Source: Aptenodytes patagonicus | Taxonomy: Eukaryota > Chordata > Aves > Sphenisciformes > Spheniscidae | Reading direction: 5' to 3' | NCBI RefSeq assembly: GCF_965638725.1 | Contig: NC_134974.1 | Coordinates: 1,386,143 to 1,450,142, forward strand | Length of the DNA stretch: 64,000 nucleotides | Part shown: piece after piece, positions 11,600 to 23,714 of the stretch | Layout: every line of letters begins with the position of its first letter | Numbering within the stretch: position 1 is the stretch's first letter | Program-made: the position numbers and the translations under genes | The notes under the pieces: model-generated | The model's database searches: none | What the model saw: only the letters and a program-made list of their open reading frames with translations | What the model was told of the DNA's origin: nothing

Positions 11600-12016
11600 T
11601 CAGCTTAAAACAAAGAATAGTCACAGAAAAGAACAAGCAAAGAAGTGAAGGAATATGGCATGTGATTTACAGGCATGGCTACCGGAGAGGGAAGCACCCC
11701 TGAAAACCAGGACCGTGCATTTAATTCCTATACAGTGCTTTAGCTTAGATTAATGCTTTCTTTATTCTTGTGGCTTTGCATCTTACGTCTGCGCTTTTAA
11801 CTTTCTTTACCCAGTTTGACATTGACCGTGGTTTTAAAACAAAGCACACACAGGGATTTGAATGTCAGACTCAGCAAGCGTGAGGAAAGTGAACACCTTG
11901 ATGAAATGCGTCACACTGGAATGGGTAATTGGTTTTAGCTTTTCTTGTCTCTAGAAATATGGTCTTTCTAGTCTGCATTATTCTATCTGCAAATGTTTAC
12001 TCCACTTTGCATTTAC

Positions 12017-12035
12017 ATTAAAACGCTGCTGCATC
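12017..12035 (+). terminator. Gene 3 poly(A) signal and TGCATC element
   Basis: ATTAAA at 12017-12022 is followed 7 nt later by TGCATC (12030-12035). The 3' UTR is about 420 nt. Confidence 0.8.
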
Positions 12036-12039
12036 AAAC

Positions 12040-15000
12040 CGTTGGCCTTCTGAATCCCCTTTTTCCTCTGCTACTTATTTGCAATGCTCTCTTGGTGACA
12101 CTCAGCCTTGTATAGAGGAACAGAAGATGGCCTCGAGACTCTTTCTAGACCACTCAAAACTTGATGCCCAGGTAAAAATAAGGATTTGGTTCTGCTCTGC
12201 AGGCCCCTGTGCAAAAATGGGATGTCAGCCATATAATCCAGGTTGCAGTCTGGGAACCAGTGAGCAGAAGTTCTATTCATAGAGAAATGTGGTTCTACAT
12301 TTTCTAGGTATACAATTCTAGATTATAGCAAAATGTGTATTTTTAGAGTGTCCTCTTCTAGCTCATAACCAGTCCAATCTGGAGGCCTTCTTTTCTATAA
12401 ACAAACTGAACTGAGCCAGATTCAAGATACTCTTCATATTTCTGCATCAAAACTTTTCCAACCTGCTTTTGCAAAGAACTCTTTTTCACAAGTGTTAACA
12501 GTCACGTGCGGACCTGGAGCATCAGTTTCTTACTTGCTCCTGGATGTCCTGGTCAAAGCCCCAGGTACCTACGTCTGCCCGGTTGATGCCAGCAGTGGGT
12601 GCCTCTAGGCAGACGTCGTTTAGGACATCACGTGTGTCCTGCTCATGCCAAGCAATTTCAGATGCTGTTTTTATACTAAAGATTATGTTAATTTAATTCT
12701 TCCATAATGGCTACGTACATGTGTTTGCTTATTTAAGTCACGATCTTTTGGTGCCTAGGAAATACCATGTCATTCTTGCAATTATACCCACCCAGAAATA
12801 TCCAGACTTCCGCAGAACAAAGGGAGTCAGGGTGCTTCACAAGCACCCACTGATGTATTACTCATGTAAAGTGGTATGTTAATATAATGTTAATAGTATA
12901 TTACTTGGTTACATTCCCCAAGACTCTGTAATAACTGATTTGGGAAAAAAGGTCATGATTTCACACACATTTATCTCCATATTTTCTCAGGTTATTTTTT
13001 CCTAGTAAACTGATGATTTTCATTACAAAGTTGCTTTTCTTTTGTTTTATGATGATACCTTTCATGTCAATGATCAAGACATTGGGCTGTTTCCAATCAG
13101 CCCAAGTTTAAGAGCGGGGCTCATGAAATACATTTGGACGCCGCAGCCCAGTAGTTCCAGAAGTACAAGTACACTCTCTAGGCGACTACATTTTAAAACA
13201 AGCTGGGTTTTTTAATACCTAAAAAAACCCAGAGCAGTTTTTATCCCTCTGTTGAGTAGAGTTTGCTGTTTCAAAGAGCTAAAACACCAGCAGCCTAAGC
13301 GTTTTTATTAGGGAAACCACTCAGATAGCAACCCTGTCAAGCCCCAACCTATCAGGCTAGAAAAACTTAATGCTGTGCATTCACAACTAGCAACATTGTC
13401 CCCTCCAGCTCCCCACCACAAACGCAACTAATCCTAGCGGTTAAACAAGTCGAATATTTGAGGAGAGAGGTAAACACAGGAAAACAGGGAAACCTGAGCA
13501 ATAAACCAGCTCTAGATAAACCACCAAAGCTACCATTGCAAAGACACCTGGCAACAGCCAGGAGCCCATCTTCCCATGGCTGGGAAGGTCTGATGGGGCA
13601 ATTAATAAATGTATCCAGCAGAGGATTTGGAGGTTCCTCTTTATTCCCCTTCCCAGCCTGGGGGGATGTGCTCTGGGGCAGGCTGGTCTCTCCCATGGGG
13701 TGAGGTTGGTGGGGCTGCAGGACCCAGCTGGGATGCAGGTCTGGTTGCCCAGCTCCGTGCTGGGGCTGCTGCCCTCCTGTGGAATCAGCCTGGGCTGACT
13801 CAGACCCTGATGCAAAGGCAACTCAGCAGGGACTGCAAAACCTACCTGCAAGTCGAGGTGCGTGCTCCAGGCAAGTCTAGGTACGTGCTCCCAGCCAGGG
13901 TCATCATGAACCAGCCATGAAAGTGGCCTGGGTTCGTGTCCGGAGTCCTTGCTGCCAATCGCATGCCCAGGAGAGCTGCTGGTATGCCACAGCCTCTGCA
14001 AAGTCTTCGTCAATGCCTGTTCATGAAGATCAGTTCAGTGATAAACCTGCGCCAGTCCGTTCCCTTAATCTCTTTTTCTGTTTACCTCGTGAGACAGCTC
14101 CAAGTCTGCTGCCTATCACTTTCCCAGCTGTTTTGCTTTTCATAACTTTTTGCCATCGCTAATATTTTATGAAAAGTAGGTAGTTATTATGTCACTTTTT
14201 ATAGAAAAGATAATTGCTGCCCTAAAGCTAAATGACTTGCTTCCATGGAGAAGCTTAGATTAGACTCAGCTGTTGCTATCTTTTGAAACATCTAACATAA
14301 ATTATAGTATTTCCTAAACACCACAGCTAAGTTTTAATGTTTGGCTGCCCTGATATAAATGAAATAACAGACAGTTTTGGCCCGGCAGCAAGAAAAAAAC
14401 TAGACAAGGAAAGAAAAAAAGATCGTTGGGAGGAGAATTGATTCATATTTACATTTGAGGTAGGGACACTAAGTAAGTGGCAAACTTTCAAAACAGCTTA
14501 TTAAATATGAAATCTTTGGAAAGCCTGGACCCTGTGGATCTCTGTGGGGCCCCACAAAAGCCCCGTGGAGTGAATGCAGAAGCCTTCACCTTCCTGTCAT
14601 TCCTCTTCAGGGTTACCTGGCCCTGAGCAATGCACTCAGTTACCCGTGCCTATGGTTATTCTTTAGAACAGCTGTAATAAAATGCAATACAAAGGCCAAT
14701 ACTGTGTTTTGAAAAGATTGACAAGTATCAACAATTGTTCCATTCTGAGCAAGCAACATTTTCAAAGCAGTTAGGAATGTTTGGGCAAGCACAGTGCTCA
14801 CAATGCTGCATCCCTCATCAAGATTTAATCTTTGCACATGAATCAGCCCTGCAAGTCTTCAAGGCAATACTCTTTAGTTTCCAAAACTTGAGTCAGTAAG
14901 ACATGCTAATGAACCAAAAGATATTATTTTGCAAAGGTAGTGCATAAGAGGTAGATCCTCCCATGATGCAAGTTACTATTCCCTCCCTATAACAATTCTA

Positions 15001-18000
15001 TGCCAGCCTACAAAAGTCAATTATCGGGCTCTAAAGCGGCATAAGCAATAGATGTATACCAAATAAGAAAGCTAGAGAGACCTAACTTGAAAATATTCTT
15101 TCGAACATGCACATCTGGAGCTGAGCACAATCCAAAATCATATCTAAGCACAACATGTCATGTACATGCAGACCAAAGCCTATTTGTGGACGAGGAAAAA
15201 GGCATGGTGTAATTAATGTGGAGAAGCCAGGATGGTGACAAAGTTTGTGGTGATGGTGGCTGCACTTCACTGGAAAAGGTCAAGGTGGAGCTCTGTGCCC
15301 TGGAATTACTCATCACTGCTCACCATAAAGAATATTTGTGTTTCTCCGCTTAATCTGCTCATGTTTTTCTCTTTGTTGACCAGTTTGCCGCCAGTGTGTC
15401 AAAATGATCTCCAGATTATGGTGAGTCACTATGGAGATCCCTAGAGCAACAAGCCCGGGAAAGTCTTGGGCTTGCTCAGAACAGGCATTTCAGGAGATGT
15501 TAACAATGATGGTTCGCTGACTGCAGTGATATGCGAGGTTATTACCATCCTGGTAATTGCTGGAGTAAGATGCCCCAGTGTTGATTCATCATTCCTCTCT
15601 AAAACATAACACTGGTGATGTTTCCCCAAGGAGGTTATGACTGAAAGCCTTAGAACTCATGGTCACGTTATTAGTCAAACCAAAAGTTTTTGACTTTGTT
15701 TTGGGGGCATTTTTTTCAACTCCATGGGCCAAGCCCTCACCTAGGCACAGCTGAGAATGTCGCTATGGCCAGGAGCCAGCACTGTTGTGGAAGAAGCTGC
15801 ATTGCCTGTAGCTGCTGCCTGGAGGATGCTCCGATGTTATACTTTGCTTTTGTCTAGCACTTGAGGAAGGTTGTGCCAGGGCGTTTGCTGCTCTGACACT
15901 GTGGTGTTCCTGAAGCTGGGCTAGGAAGCCCATTTAGCTTCCTGGGAATGGAATGAGGAATGGGAAAGAGCTGTGAGAGAGTCAGAGCTGAAGGCTCCCC
16001 ATAATGACACCTTGGGATCTGTCCCAGTGGTGACTCTATTCAGTTCTAATTGATGGGTGTTTGGAGGACAAAAAAATGTGTTATTATACAGTTCATCAAT
16101 TCTGGCTCTTATGTTTTCTTTAGAAGCTTTTGATGTCGCACACAATTGCAGTGTCCAAACTGAGCTATGGGTGTGGGCCAGGACACTTCTGGCATCCTGA
16201 GCCAGGGGCTATGCACCGGTGTGCCCATCCTGTCCTTTCTAAGGCTTCAGGGAAGAGGAGCTGGCTTGGTCTGATCTGAAAGGACAATGTACATGTTCCC
16301 CATTATAAAACCAAGTTCAGTTTCCCCTTGTGGCAGTCAGCAAACCATCATCAAAGCTCACGCAGAAAACACATCCCTAAAGTTGTATTTTCATGCTATA
16401 AATTATACATTTGTTACTGCTGCTGACTCATAAGTGCTAGAGACCAAACCACTGATCAGAGGAAGCAGGACTGTTGAAGGCAAACGTTAGTAAAGGCACT
16501 GCTAATGCTGTTAAAGTCAGCTTGAAAAGGATTAGCATGAGCTTTGTTTCTTAACAGCCACTGCTGTTCTTGCACCTATTAATTGTTAAATACAACTATC
16601 ACTACTAGTTCTATAAATTTGTCTACTGCAATTTTTCATGCTATTATTTTTATGGTAAAAATAACTATTTTTATGCATATATTCATATGGTAAACCCCTC
16701 AGGAAAGGCAATGTCTCATAACCTGCCTTTGTGCAGTATCTGTCCCTTTAGGGTGTCCAGTATAACTGGAACATGTAACAATTACTGGAATTTACAGGCT
16801 ACGTAATAAGATAACAGGTCCATAAGTGCTAATCTGGAATTCTCTGCTCATTCCCCAGAAGGGTGTCAACCGCGTCAAAGAGTGGTCAGGAATTCACTCA
16901 CTCTTGTCCGCTATTTTTACCGATTTATCATTACTGCTCCTTGCTGCATGTTTCAGGCTTACAGAGACTCAACTCTCCCTCCCCCAAAGAAATCTTTCTG
17001 CGCAAAGTGAGATAAAATGTAGGAGGGATTTGCTTTAGGCACCTAACTTAGGGCTAAGCCAGCCACCTAGATTCCCTCTGTAGTCCACAGAAAAGGAGGT
17101 TTTGGGACCTCCAATCTCTGGCTGCTCTTCTGCGTTGTTGGAGGAATGTCCCCCTCTCTCCACTGGCTGCAATGGCCAGTTTTTAACCAGCTTAGCAGGT
17201 TTTAGGTCAACGCGTCACAGGCCCCTCAAAGCTTCTGCCCTTGCAAAGGTCTCTGCCTGCTGTGGTGGATGATTTGGTTACTTCTCTTTTAATTTCTCAG
17301 GTGATCACCACAGGCATGAGCCCAGGGTAGTAGCTGGTCAACTTAAGCGCTTGTAATTGGTGATGTTAATGCACTCCCCACACAGCACATGGTACCTCAC
17401 CAGCCCCATCTACTTTGGGGCTAGCTGAAGGCAGCATCCCCATGAGATAAGGATAAAGGGTAATAACAAACCCGCAGTTGTCTTGGTTTGCAAAAATGAC
17501 AGACGCTCACAGAAGTTTTGGTTGTGATAACCATGGTTATGAAGGTCTTGGCAGAGACCTTCCATTCTCCAGACACAAACTCTCCTGTCTTTTTCTCCCA
17601 ACCTCTGGCTAAGGTCCATTGCCATGGTGGCTGCGAGCTGCACTGCTGACCCTGACGCGTGGGATAATAGGGCTTTCTGAGTTGGCATTTTGCCATTTGG
17701 TTTGGCAGGATGAATCAGAGTGCCTCGTGTGTAGGCTGAGCAGCAGAAACATGCCTTGCTGCAATTCATTCCTCTCTCGTGCCTGTTTACACCCTTAACA
17801 ATTTAAGCCCTGTCCTTTATGGCATAGATTATGCTTAAATTATATGGGATGGTTATGAGGAAGCTTTAGGCAACACTTATCTGGGTTGTTCTATTTTTTT
17901 TCCACAGAATAAAGGACTTCAAAACACCTCTGTGTGATTAACAGTTGTAGATACAGAGTTCTACTGTAATAAAATTAATGACATGTTGCTGCAGTTTTAG

Positions 18001-18738
18001 GTCTTGATAATGAGTAATAGTTTCACTTTAAAACATGATCATATCATCCTCCTAAGCAGGAGCTCTGCAGGTCAAGGTTATTTTCTTTGCCATAGAAGAC
18101 AATTTTTTCTCTGCTACACTAAAATCAAAGTCTTAAATTTATGAACCTTCTGGTCTTTATATGGTGTAAATTCGCTCTATCAATTGAAAAGATACCTAAG
18201 AGGATTACCCTACATAAAATCTAGGCTTATGTTGTTTAAAAAAAAGTTTGAAAACCAGCCTTGTAGTGTGCTAAATTAAGCTCTCCTAATTAAACATATA
18301 TAGTACAAATGATGTAAGTCCTCCTTCTCCAGGGATAACTTTGCTTGTTATTTCATTGTGTAGATAAATTACAATTCTCCATAGAAATGGAAAGTCCACA
18401 GATTTTAGTCTCCAGCTCTGCTTCCAGCTGGAGGATTTGGATTTCTTCAACACATTGACCAAGGAATTCAAGCCAAAGTTTTCAAAATCTAATGAGGAAT
18501 TTTGCACGCTTTCTTTGAAAAGAAATGTTTTGTGTTGTCAGCTACAACTAGTGATCATGAAGAAGCCTAAGTCAGTTGTCAGATGGATATCACACCGTAT
18601 GGGGCTCAGAACTAACAACTAGCCCTAAGATAATTACAGCAGTTGAAGGAATGATCCAAGCAACAACATCTGATTTGTAAGTAAATGAGATAATCACCAA
18701 CAAATAGGCTTCTCGCCTCCAGGCATTTGGAAGAATTG
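12040..18738. other. Intergenic region between genes 3 and 4
   Basis: About 6.7 kb with no supported gene. Most is AT-rich. A GC-richer patch at about 13.6-13.95 kb has overlapping open frames on both strands, up to 190 codons, but none has a recognisable domain or a family-type promoter. I saw no clear mobile element. Confidence 0.55.
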
Positions 18739-18805
18739 TATAAAAACACTTGCAGCTCAAGGCTGTTTAACTACTTCTCTGAACTTTCTCTCTTCAGTGG
18801 ATCAA
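18739..18805 (+). promoter_or_regulatory. Gene 4 TATA box and non-coding exon 1
   Basis: TATAAAAAC starts at 18739. Exon 1 is inferred at about 18769-18805 and ends at the donor ATCAA|GTAAGT (18806). Upstream of the TATA box is CTCCAGGCATTTGGAAGAA, related to the other promoters. The intron runs to 19924 (about 1.1 kb). Confidence 0.78.
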
Positions 18806-19945
18806 GTAAGTCTGATTTGCCTTATTCTTTTGACTGTTGCATTTTTAGTTTTGGCGTAAAGCTGTGGGACTTAAAGACCCATATGGGTTTTAGGCACTTT
18901 CTATTGAGTACGTGGGGGTCTAAATTCTCTCCTCTGCTTTGTACAGTCTCACTATAGAAACACTTTGATACTGGAGATTATTTTTTAGGATGGCTATTTA
19001 GCCAGATTCTCATCTAATCAAATGTTCATTCTTTCATATACAGCTATGGGAGTTTAAAATTTTAACCCTTTTTCTTCTTTCATGCATACACAGATTCATG
19101 TCTCCTGTGCGTGTTTAAGGTCTGGGCAGGTGGAAATATATACAAAGACTCAGTTTTCAGGATAGGGCACAATTTTGTCCTAGACAAATAACTCCATAAT
19201 TGAGTGCACCAGCACTTAATATTTTTTACAGAAAATTAAAAGAAACTAGGATATCTGTAAGTGAGAAAGCAGTAGGCTAGGCTGAGCCCAGGTCTGATCT
19301 CAAACAGCAGCTCTCCCCGTCTTTATAGAACAATCCATTTTAGCTCCAGACCCTGTCTGATGCCATTTACCATTGTATTTGTGCTAATATTTGCTGTAGT
19401 GGGCTCCTTGGCTGCAAATATTTCTGTGAAAGCAGCTTCTTATTCTGTATTTAATCTACGCCTTGAGGCAAGAGGAGGCACCGACTGCAGTCAGTGCCCT
19501 GAGGGACGCAGGAACTCACCTAATAAATGCAGGACGTCCCGTCAGAGAGCTCCCGAAGGCAGGCTTCTGCTTTTGCACTGGCTCCAGGCATGACCACAGA
19601 AATTTCACACAGCTGTGCTGAGTTAGTGCTTCTGCCGAGCTCTGAAGTAGCCAGAATTTCTAACAATATTTTGAAACAGAAAGAATCAGGTCTAGCTTGG
19701 AATTAGGATGAAACTTTTTTTTTTTAGGCTGGCTATTTACAGAAATCAATCTATCCACAAGCCTTAGCAGAGCACCCAGCTGCCCTCCAAGCTTCTCTGT
19801 CACTCATGTAGTATGTTCATCCCTCGTGCAGGAAGGGACTGGTGGGTGACAGCCTTCACTGCAAGGAGCTGTGCACCAATTGCAAGGGATCAGGTGTTAT
19901 TCTGATCTCCTCCCTGTGTTTCAGACCTACCTGCTTTCCAGAGCG

Positions 19946-20389
19946 ATGTCTTACTGCGGAGACCTGTGCATACCATACAGCAGCCTGTGTGAGGTGACGT
20001 GCCCTCAGCCCTTGGCCAATGCCTGCAACGAGCTGTGCGTGACATCTTGCAATGACTCCAGAGCTGTGATTTACCCACCACCCGTTGTCCTGACTTTCCC
20101 GGGACCAATTCTCAGCTCTTGCCCACAGGAAAGCATCGTGGGCAGCTGTGGACCACTCGGCGTTGGCCGCCCGTTTGGTTCCGGGGGCTGTCTTAGTTAC
20201 AGGGGCTACGGAAATGCTGTTGGCTTAAGGGGCTCCATTCTCTTTGGAGGCTCAAATGGTTATGGAGGTGCATGCAATTACAGCAGGTCTTACAGTTCTG
20301 GATACTCGTCACTGGGGAGGGGAAATTGTAGCCCATACTCTTACCGCCCGTACAGCACCTACAGCCGAGGAAGCTGTGGGCCACGCTAA
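19946..20389 (+). CDS. Gene 4: Gly/Ser/Tyr beta-keratin, 147 aa
   Basis: The start is set at 19946, not at the in-frame ATG 75 nt upstream, because the acceptor TTTCAG lies at 19919-19924 and the family motif MSYC follows. Head residues 1-35 hold Cys pairs and a [11 protein letters not shown] motif. The core is at about 38-67 ([15 protein letters not shown] then ILSSCPQES). The tail has [15 protein letters not shown] and a [12 protein letters not shown]-like run, and ends in SCGPR. The terminal residue is Arg where the family usually has Cys (CGC instead of TGC), which removes the C-terminal disulphide site. Structural protein of cornifying cells by family. Nothing else suggests a broken gene. 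Confidence 0.92.
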   Translation: MSYCGDLCIPYSSLCEVTCPQPLANACNELCVTSCNDSRAVIYPPPVVLTFPGPILSSCPQESIVGSCGPLGVGRPFGSGGCLSYRGYGNAVGLRGSILFGGSNGYGGACNYSRSYSSGYSSLGRGNCSPYSYRPYSTYSRGSCGPR

Positions 20390-21349
20390 ATACTTCACGG
20401 GAGTTCACTGCACAGAGCAACCAGGATGTGGAAAACACGGCAGAAAATCATGGATGGGAAACTGAGTCTGAGCCTGAGCAGAGCTGAGAGCACGCTGCTC
20501 TGACTGAAGCCAGCAGGAGCTGTGAGCTCTCAGCAGTGCCCAGAAAAACAGGCATATAGGTAGAGCTGGACAAACTCTATAACTACACACACACGCAGAT
20601 GAAAAAAAAATTTAGTTGGGGTCCAGCAAAGAAAAAGAATTTTTCAAGGAAAAAGAAAAAAAATCCACCTGGAAAACAATTCCTTTTAAAATAGCAACTT
20701 TTAAAGTTTAAAGCAGAGTAAAAGCAATTTTTCTTAGAGATATGTCAAAGTTAAACAGTTCAGAATGTTTTTAACCACTTTTACTTTTCAAAACTCTTCT
20801 TTTCTCCCCCTTTAGATTACTTTAGCTGAAAATTTTCAGTGCCCTAAAGCTCCATCTTGGAGCAAATTTGCTATTTATTAGAAAAATATAACCAGCTCAA
20901 CCTATAAGCATATTTTCTATTTTACACTTTAGGCTTTTGGCATCTTCTGTTTATACTTTGCCGCCTATGCATTTATTGCACTGTTGCTGGGGATAGGCTG
21001 GATGTTCAGTTACAAAAAAAGATCTGTGCGCTGCAAGTACTGAGGTTAAACAATATTCAGTTTAATGCATCGTAGGAATTTGTAACATTGTTTTGTGGCC
21101 TTCCACAGCACTGCAGTACAAGAGTAATGGAAACCTCATTTGCCTTAGTATGTCTGCTTTAAAATGAATATATTGTAAAGGGGTAAAAATAGGACATATA
21201 ACTCAAATTATACAGCTGTAATAAGGAAAGCAGTAATTTTTGTACCAAATACATGACTTAATATCACAAACTTTGTGATATAAAGGGTCCTGAAGTGTCT
21301 GTCTTCATTTTCTCTGTTATTACAACTGTTAGCTCTGCTTCTCATGCCC

Positions 21350-21369
21350 ATTAAAAGCCATATTGCATA
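21350..21369 (+). terminator. Gene 4 poly(A) signal and TGCATA element
   Basis: ATTAAA at 21350-21355 is followed 8 nt later by TGCATA (21364-21369), one base off the shared TGCATC. The 3' UTR is about 960 nt, the longest here. Confidence 0.72.
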
Positions 21370-22078
21370 GCACTGACCTGGTGTTCATTCCACCTCAGTT
21401 TTCCACTTACCTCTGTTTCAATGAAAAGACTTCTCTTCTTTCTGAGCTCCCCTTATTTCTCTTCCAGATGATACAGTAAGTTTCCAGTAGTCACCAAAAG
21501 GCAGTTTGCTTCTGGTCACAAGTACACAGTTACTTTGGAAATAAGAGTTTTGGCCCTTCAGTTTTAGCAAAACCAGAATGCTCTTAATAGCTAGAGAAAA
21601 CCATGCTACATACATACCCACAGCACACCACTGCTTCTGCACTGTTTGGGTCCAGCTCCGTGCAGGAAGCTGAAGCCAGGGCTTTCCCAGGATAGAAATG
21701 GAATGGAATTCCTGGTACTGGCATTTGCAACTAGCAGAAGACTTTAGGCAGCAAATATGCTTTTAAAACGTAGTGAAGATACTGAGGGCAACTCCTTTCC
21801 CTTTGTAAGCTAGTGGGCGGATGAAGATAACCTCTGATCCAACTGTCTGGCACGATTATTTAATCCCACCCCTTTCACCACGAATCCTTACAAAAGATTT
21901 TAGGGATGTCCACATCTTGTGGATAAGTGGACAACACACAAACAACAACCAGGACACCTTGTCCTTTGCTGTTGATTAACACCCAGAGGAGCCTGGGTCT
22001 CAAATGAGGCATCATTTTGGCATCGTTGTCCAATAGTTTTAAGCAGAGGAGAAAAAGTAACGAGAAGGTGAATGTTGT
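21370..22078. other. Short convergent spacer between gene 4 and gene 5 ends
   Basis: About 0.7 kb between two tail-to-tail transcripts. I see no gene or recognisable repeat. Confidence 0.6.
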
Positions 22079-22098
22079 GATGCAATATAAACTTTAAT
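22079..22098 (-). terminator. Gene 5 poly(A) signal and TGCATC element
   Basis: On the minus strand ATTAAA (22093-22098) is followed 8 nt later by TGCATC (22079-22084). The 3' UTR is about 630 nt. Confidence 0.78.
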
Positions 22099-22544
22099 CG
22101 AAACAGGACAGGGACTTCATAGCAGCAGAACATAACAATCCAGAGAGTACAGAATACATTTGCAGGGTTTCCTGGGGATGGACGTGGTTGCCTTCTTCGG
22201 GGGCTGCAGTTTGTAAGATGATCTTCTGTCTTTGTTGCATTTGCAGCATTTGAGAGTTGAATTTGGTTTTCACCTGTTTGTTTGTTTTGTTTTTTAAATC
22301 CCAGACTATGTGAAACAGGGTGGCTCCCAGAATCAAACTGGAGCTTTGAGAAGTTTTTCCACTATTCCTCAAAAGCCATGAAACGTCAGTCCACGTGCGA
22401 GGCCAGAATATACAGGATCTAATTTGCACTGATGTTTAGTCTTCTATAAACCACTTGAATTTAAACTAAGGTATTTTCTATATTTCTCAAGTAAATGGCC
22501 CCTCAAACACAGAGCTGCGATCTTGTTAGCAGATACCTAATCCA

Positions 22545-23205
22545 ACAGGAAGGGAAATACAGTGTCTGGGCTTGTTTCTCAGGGTGGCTGAGTGTGCCCA
22601 GCTCCTGAGGACCCCCGTTGCAGCCCGGTAAGCTGCCCCTCTGAAAGTCATGTCCCTCTGCTCACTCATGGACTGGGACTTTGCTCTGGTCCCTGCTGGG
22701 TCTGGCTCCCCAGGGAATCCCTGCGGGGCTTAGCAGGGCCCACAGCTGCCATGACGGTAAGTCGTGTACCTGGGCGAATAGCAGGGGTAGGAGTACCTGC
22801 CACCCAGGGAGGCACCGGACCCAAAGGAGCTCTGGGCATCCAGAGAGCTCCCGTAGCCAAAGGAGCTGCATATCTCCAGCGGGGCTGAGGTGCCCACAAA
22901 GCTCTCCTGAGGGCAGGAGCTGAGGATGGGGCCCGGGAAGACGATGGCCACAGGCGGTGGGTAGACCACAGCACGGGAGTCCCCGCAGGAGGTGACGCAG
23001 GGCTGGCTCCAGGCGTTTGCATATGGCGCGGGGCAGCTCACGTCGCAGGGCGAGTAGCTGCTGTAGTTGCAGACCTGTCTGTAGGAAGACATCTTTCTGG
23101 CTGGAAGTAAGGCTGAAACACACAGGGTGGGGAGAGCATGGGTCAAGGGCGACAGTGCAGGTGCGTTTGCAAAGAAGAGGAGCCCTCATTTATTCAAACC
23201 ATACA
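22545..23205. repeat. Left arm of inverted duplication (genes 5/6)
   Basis: Reverse complement of about 28665-29290, running from the last part of intron 1 through the coding region into the 3' UTR. Paired positions in the core sum to 51866. The arms differ by substitutions and several indels, so this pair is older or less homogenised than the other two. Confidence 0.85.
22730..23092 (-). CDS. Gene 5: short beta-keratin, 120 aa
   Basis: Compact corneous beta-protein. The start is the ATG at 23092, 20 nt after the TTTCAG acceptor (exon 2 from 23112); an in-frame ATG 54 nt further upstream is intronic. Head residues 1-38 begin MSSYRQVCNYSSYSPC. The core at about 38-68 reads [15 protein letters not shown], with Ala-Ile instead of Val-Ile/Val-Val. 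The tail is short (SSFGYGSSLDAQ, then GASLGGRYSYP) and ends in GSCGPC, the canonical end. Gene 6 is its inverted partner and carries the more derived form. The promoter, splice sites and poly(A) signal are all normal, so I take this as the conserved copy. Structural filament protein by family. Confidence 0.93.
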   Translation of the reverse strand: MSSYRQVCNYSSYSPCDVSCPAPYANAWSQPCVTSCGDSRAVVYPPPVAIVFPGPILSSCPQESFVGTSAPLEICSSFGYGSSLDAQSSFGSGASLGGRYSYPCYSPRYTTYRHGSCGPC

Positions 23206-23646
23206 ATATTCAGAAAGTTACTCTTCTATAGCTAAATATAAAGTGTGATTGCAATTCGTCTGCAGAAATAATGAAGAGTAGATAACCTGTTAGAAGTCAG
23301 CAAATCCTCATTAAGCACTGATGGGGATTAACCTAGCAATATTTATTTAAAACTGTTCTTAAAACTATTTCTTCATTTGCAAAGTACTCCCAGGCATAGA
23401 TAAAATCATTAAGCATTCCTTCTCTGAAACATGCATGCATCTCTTGAAGCCCCATGATCTCCATATAAATCCCATACCCTCCAAAGCCTGCCAAGCTGAA
23501 AGAAGTTACAGGATCTTTTTTTATGAAAATAACATTCTTCCAATAATAGACAAAGACATATTAAGTGCTCAGACATAAGTACGTTAAAAGTCTTATTAAA
23601 GTAGCTTTTAAACTCATAGAACAGATTTAACTGAAGTCAGACTTAC

Positions 23647-23714
23647 TCAGTTCACCACCAAGGAGAAGCCAAGAAGAGTGGTTTGAAGAGGTCTGTGTTC
23701 CAAGCACTTTTATA
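23647..23714 (-). promoter_or_regulatory. Gene 5 TATA box and non-coding exon 1
   Basis: On the minus strand TATAAAAG lies at 23707-23714, exon 1 is inferred at about 23683-23647, and the donor is ACTGA|GTAAGT. Exon 1 contains CTCTTCAAACCACT, also found in gene 6, so this pair shares exon 1 ancestry as well. The intron is 534 nt. Confidence 0.8.

Noticed and set aside
13441-14013. Open frame of 190 codons in a GC-richer patch
   Set aside because: No domain seen; the GC-rich base composition makes long chance frames likely.
16300-16315. TATAAAAC as a possible orphan promoter
   Set aside because: No family exon 1 or donor follows and no coding exon downstream before gene 4's own promoter.
19871-19945. 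Upstream in-frame ATG giving gene 4 a longer N-terminus
   Set aside because: It lies before the TTTCAG acceptor, in the intron; the family start MSYC follows the acceptor. The same reasoning was applied to genes 5, 6, 7, 10, 11 and 12.
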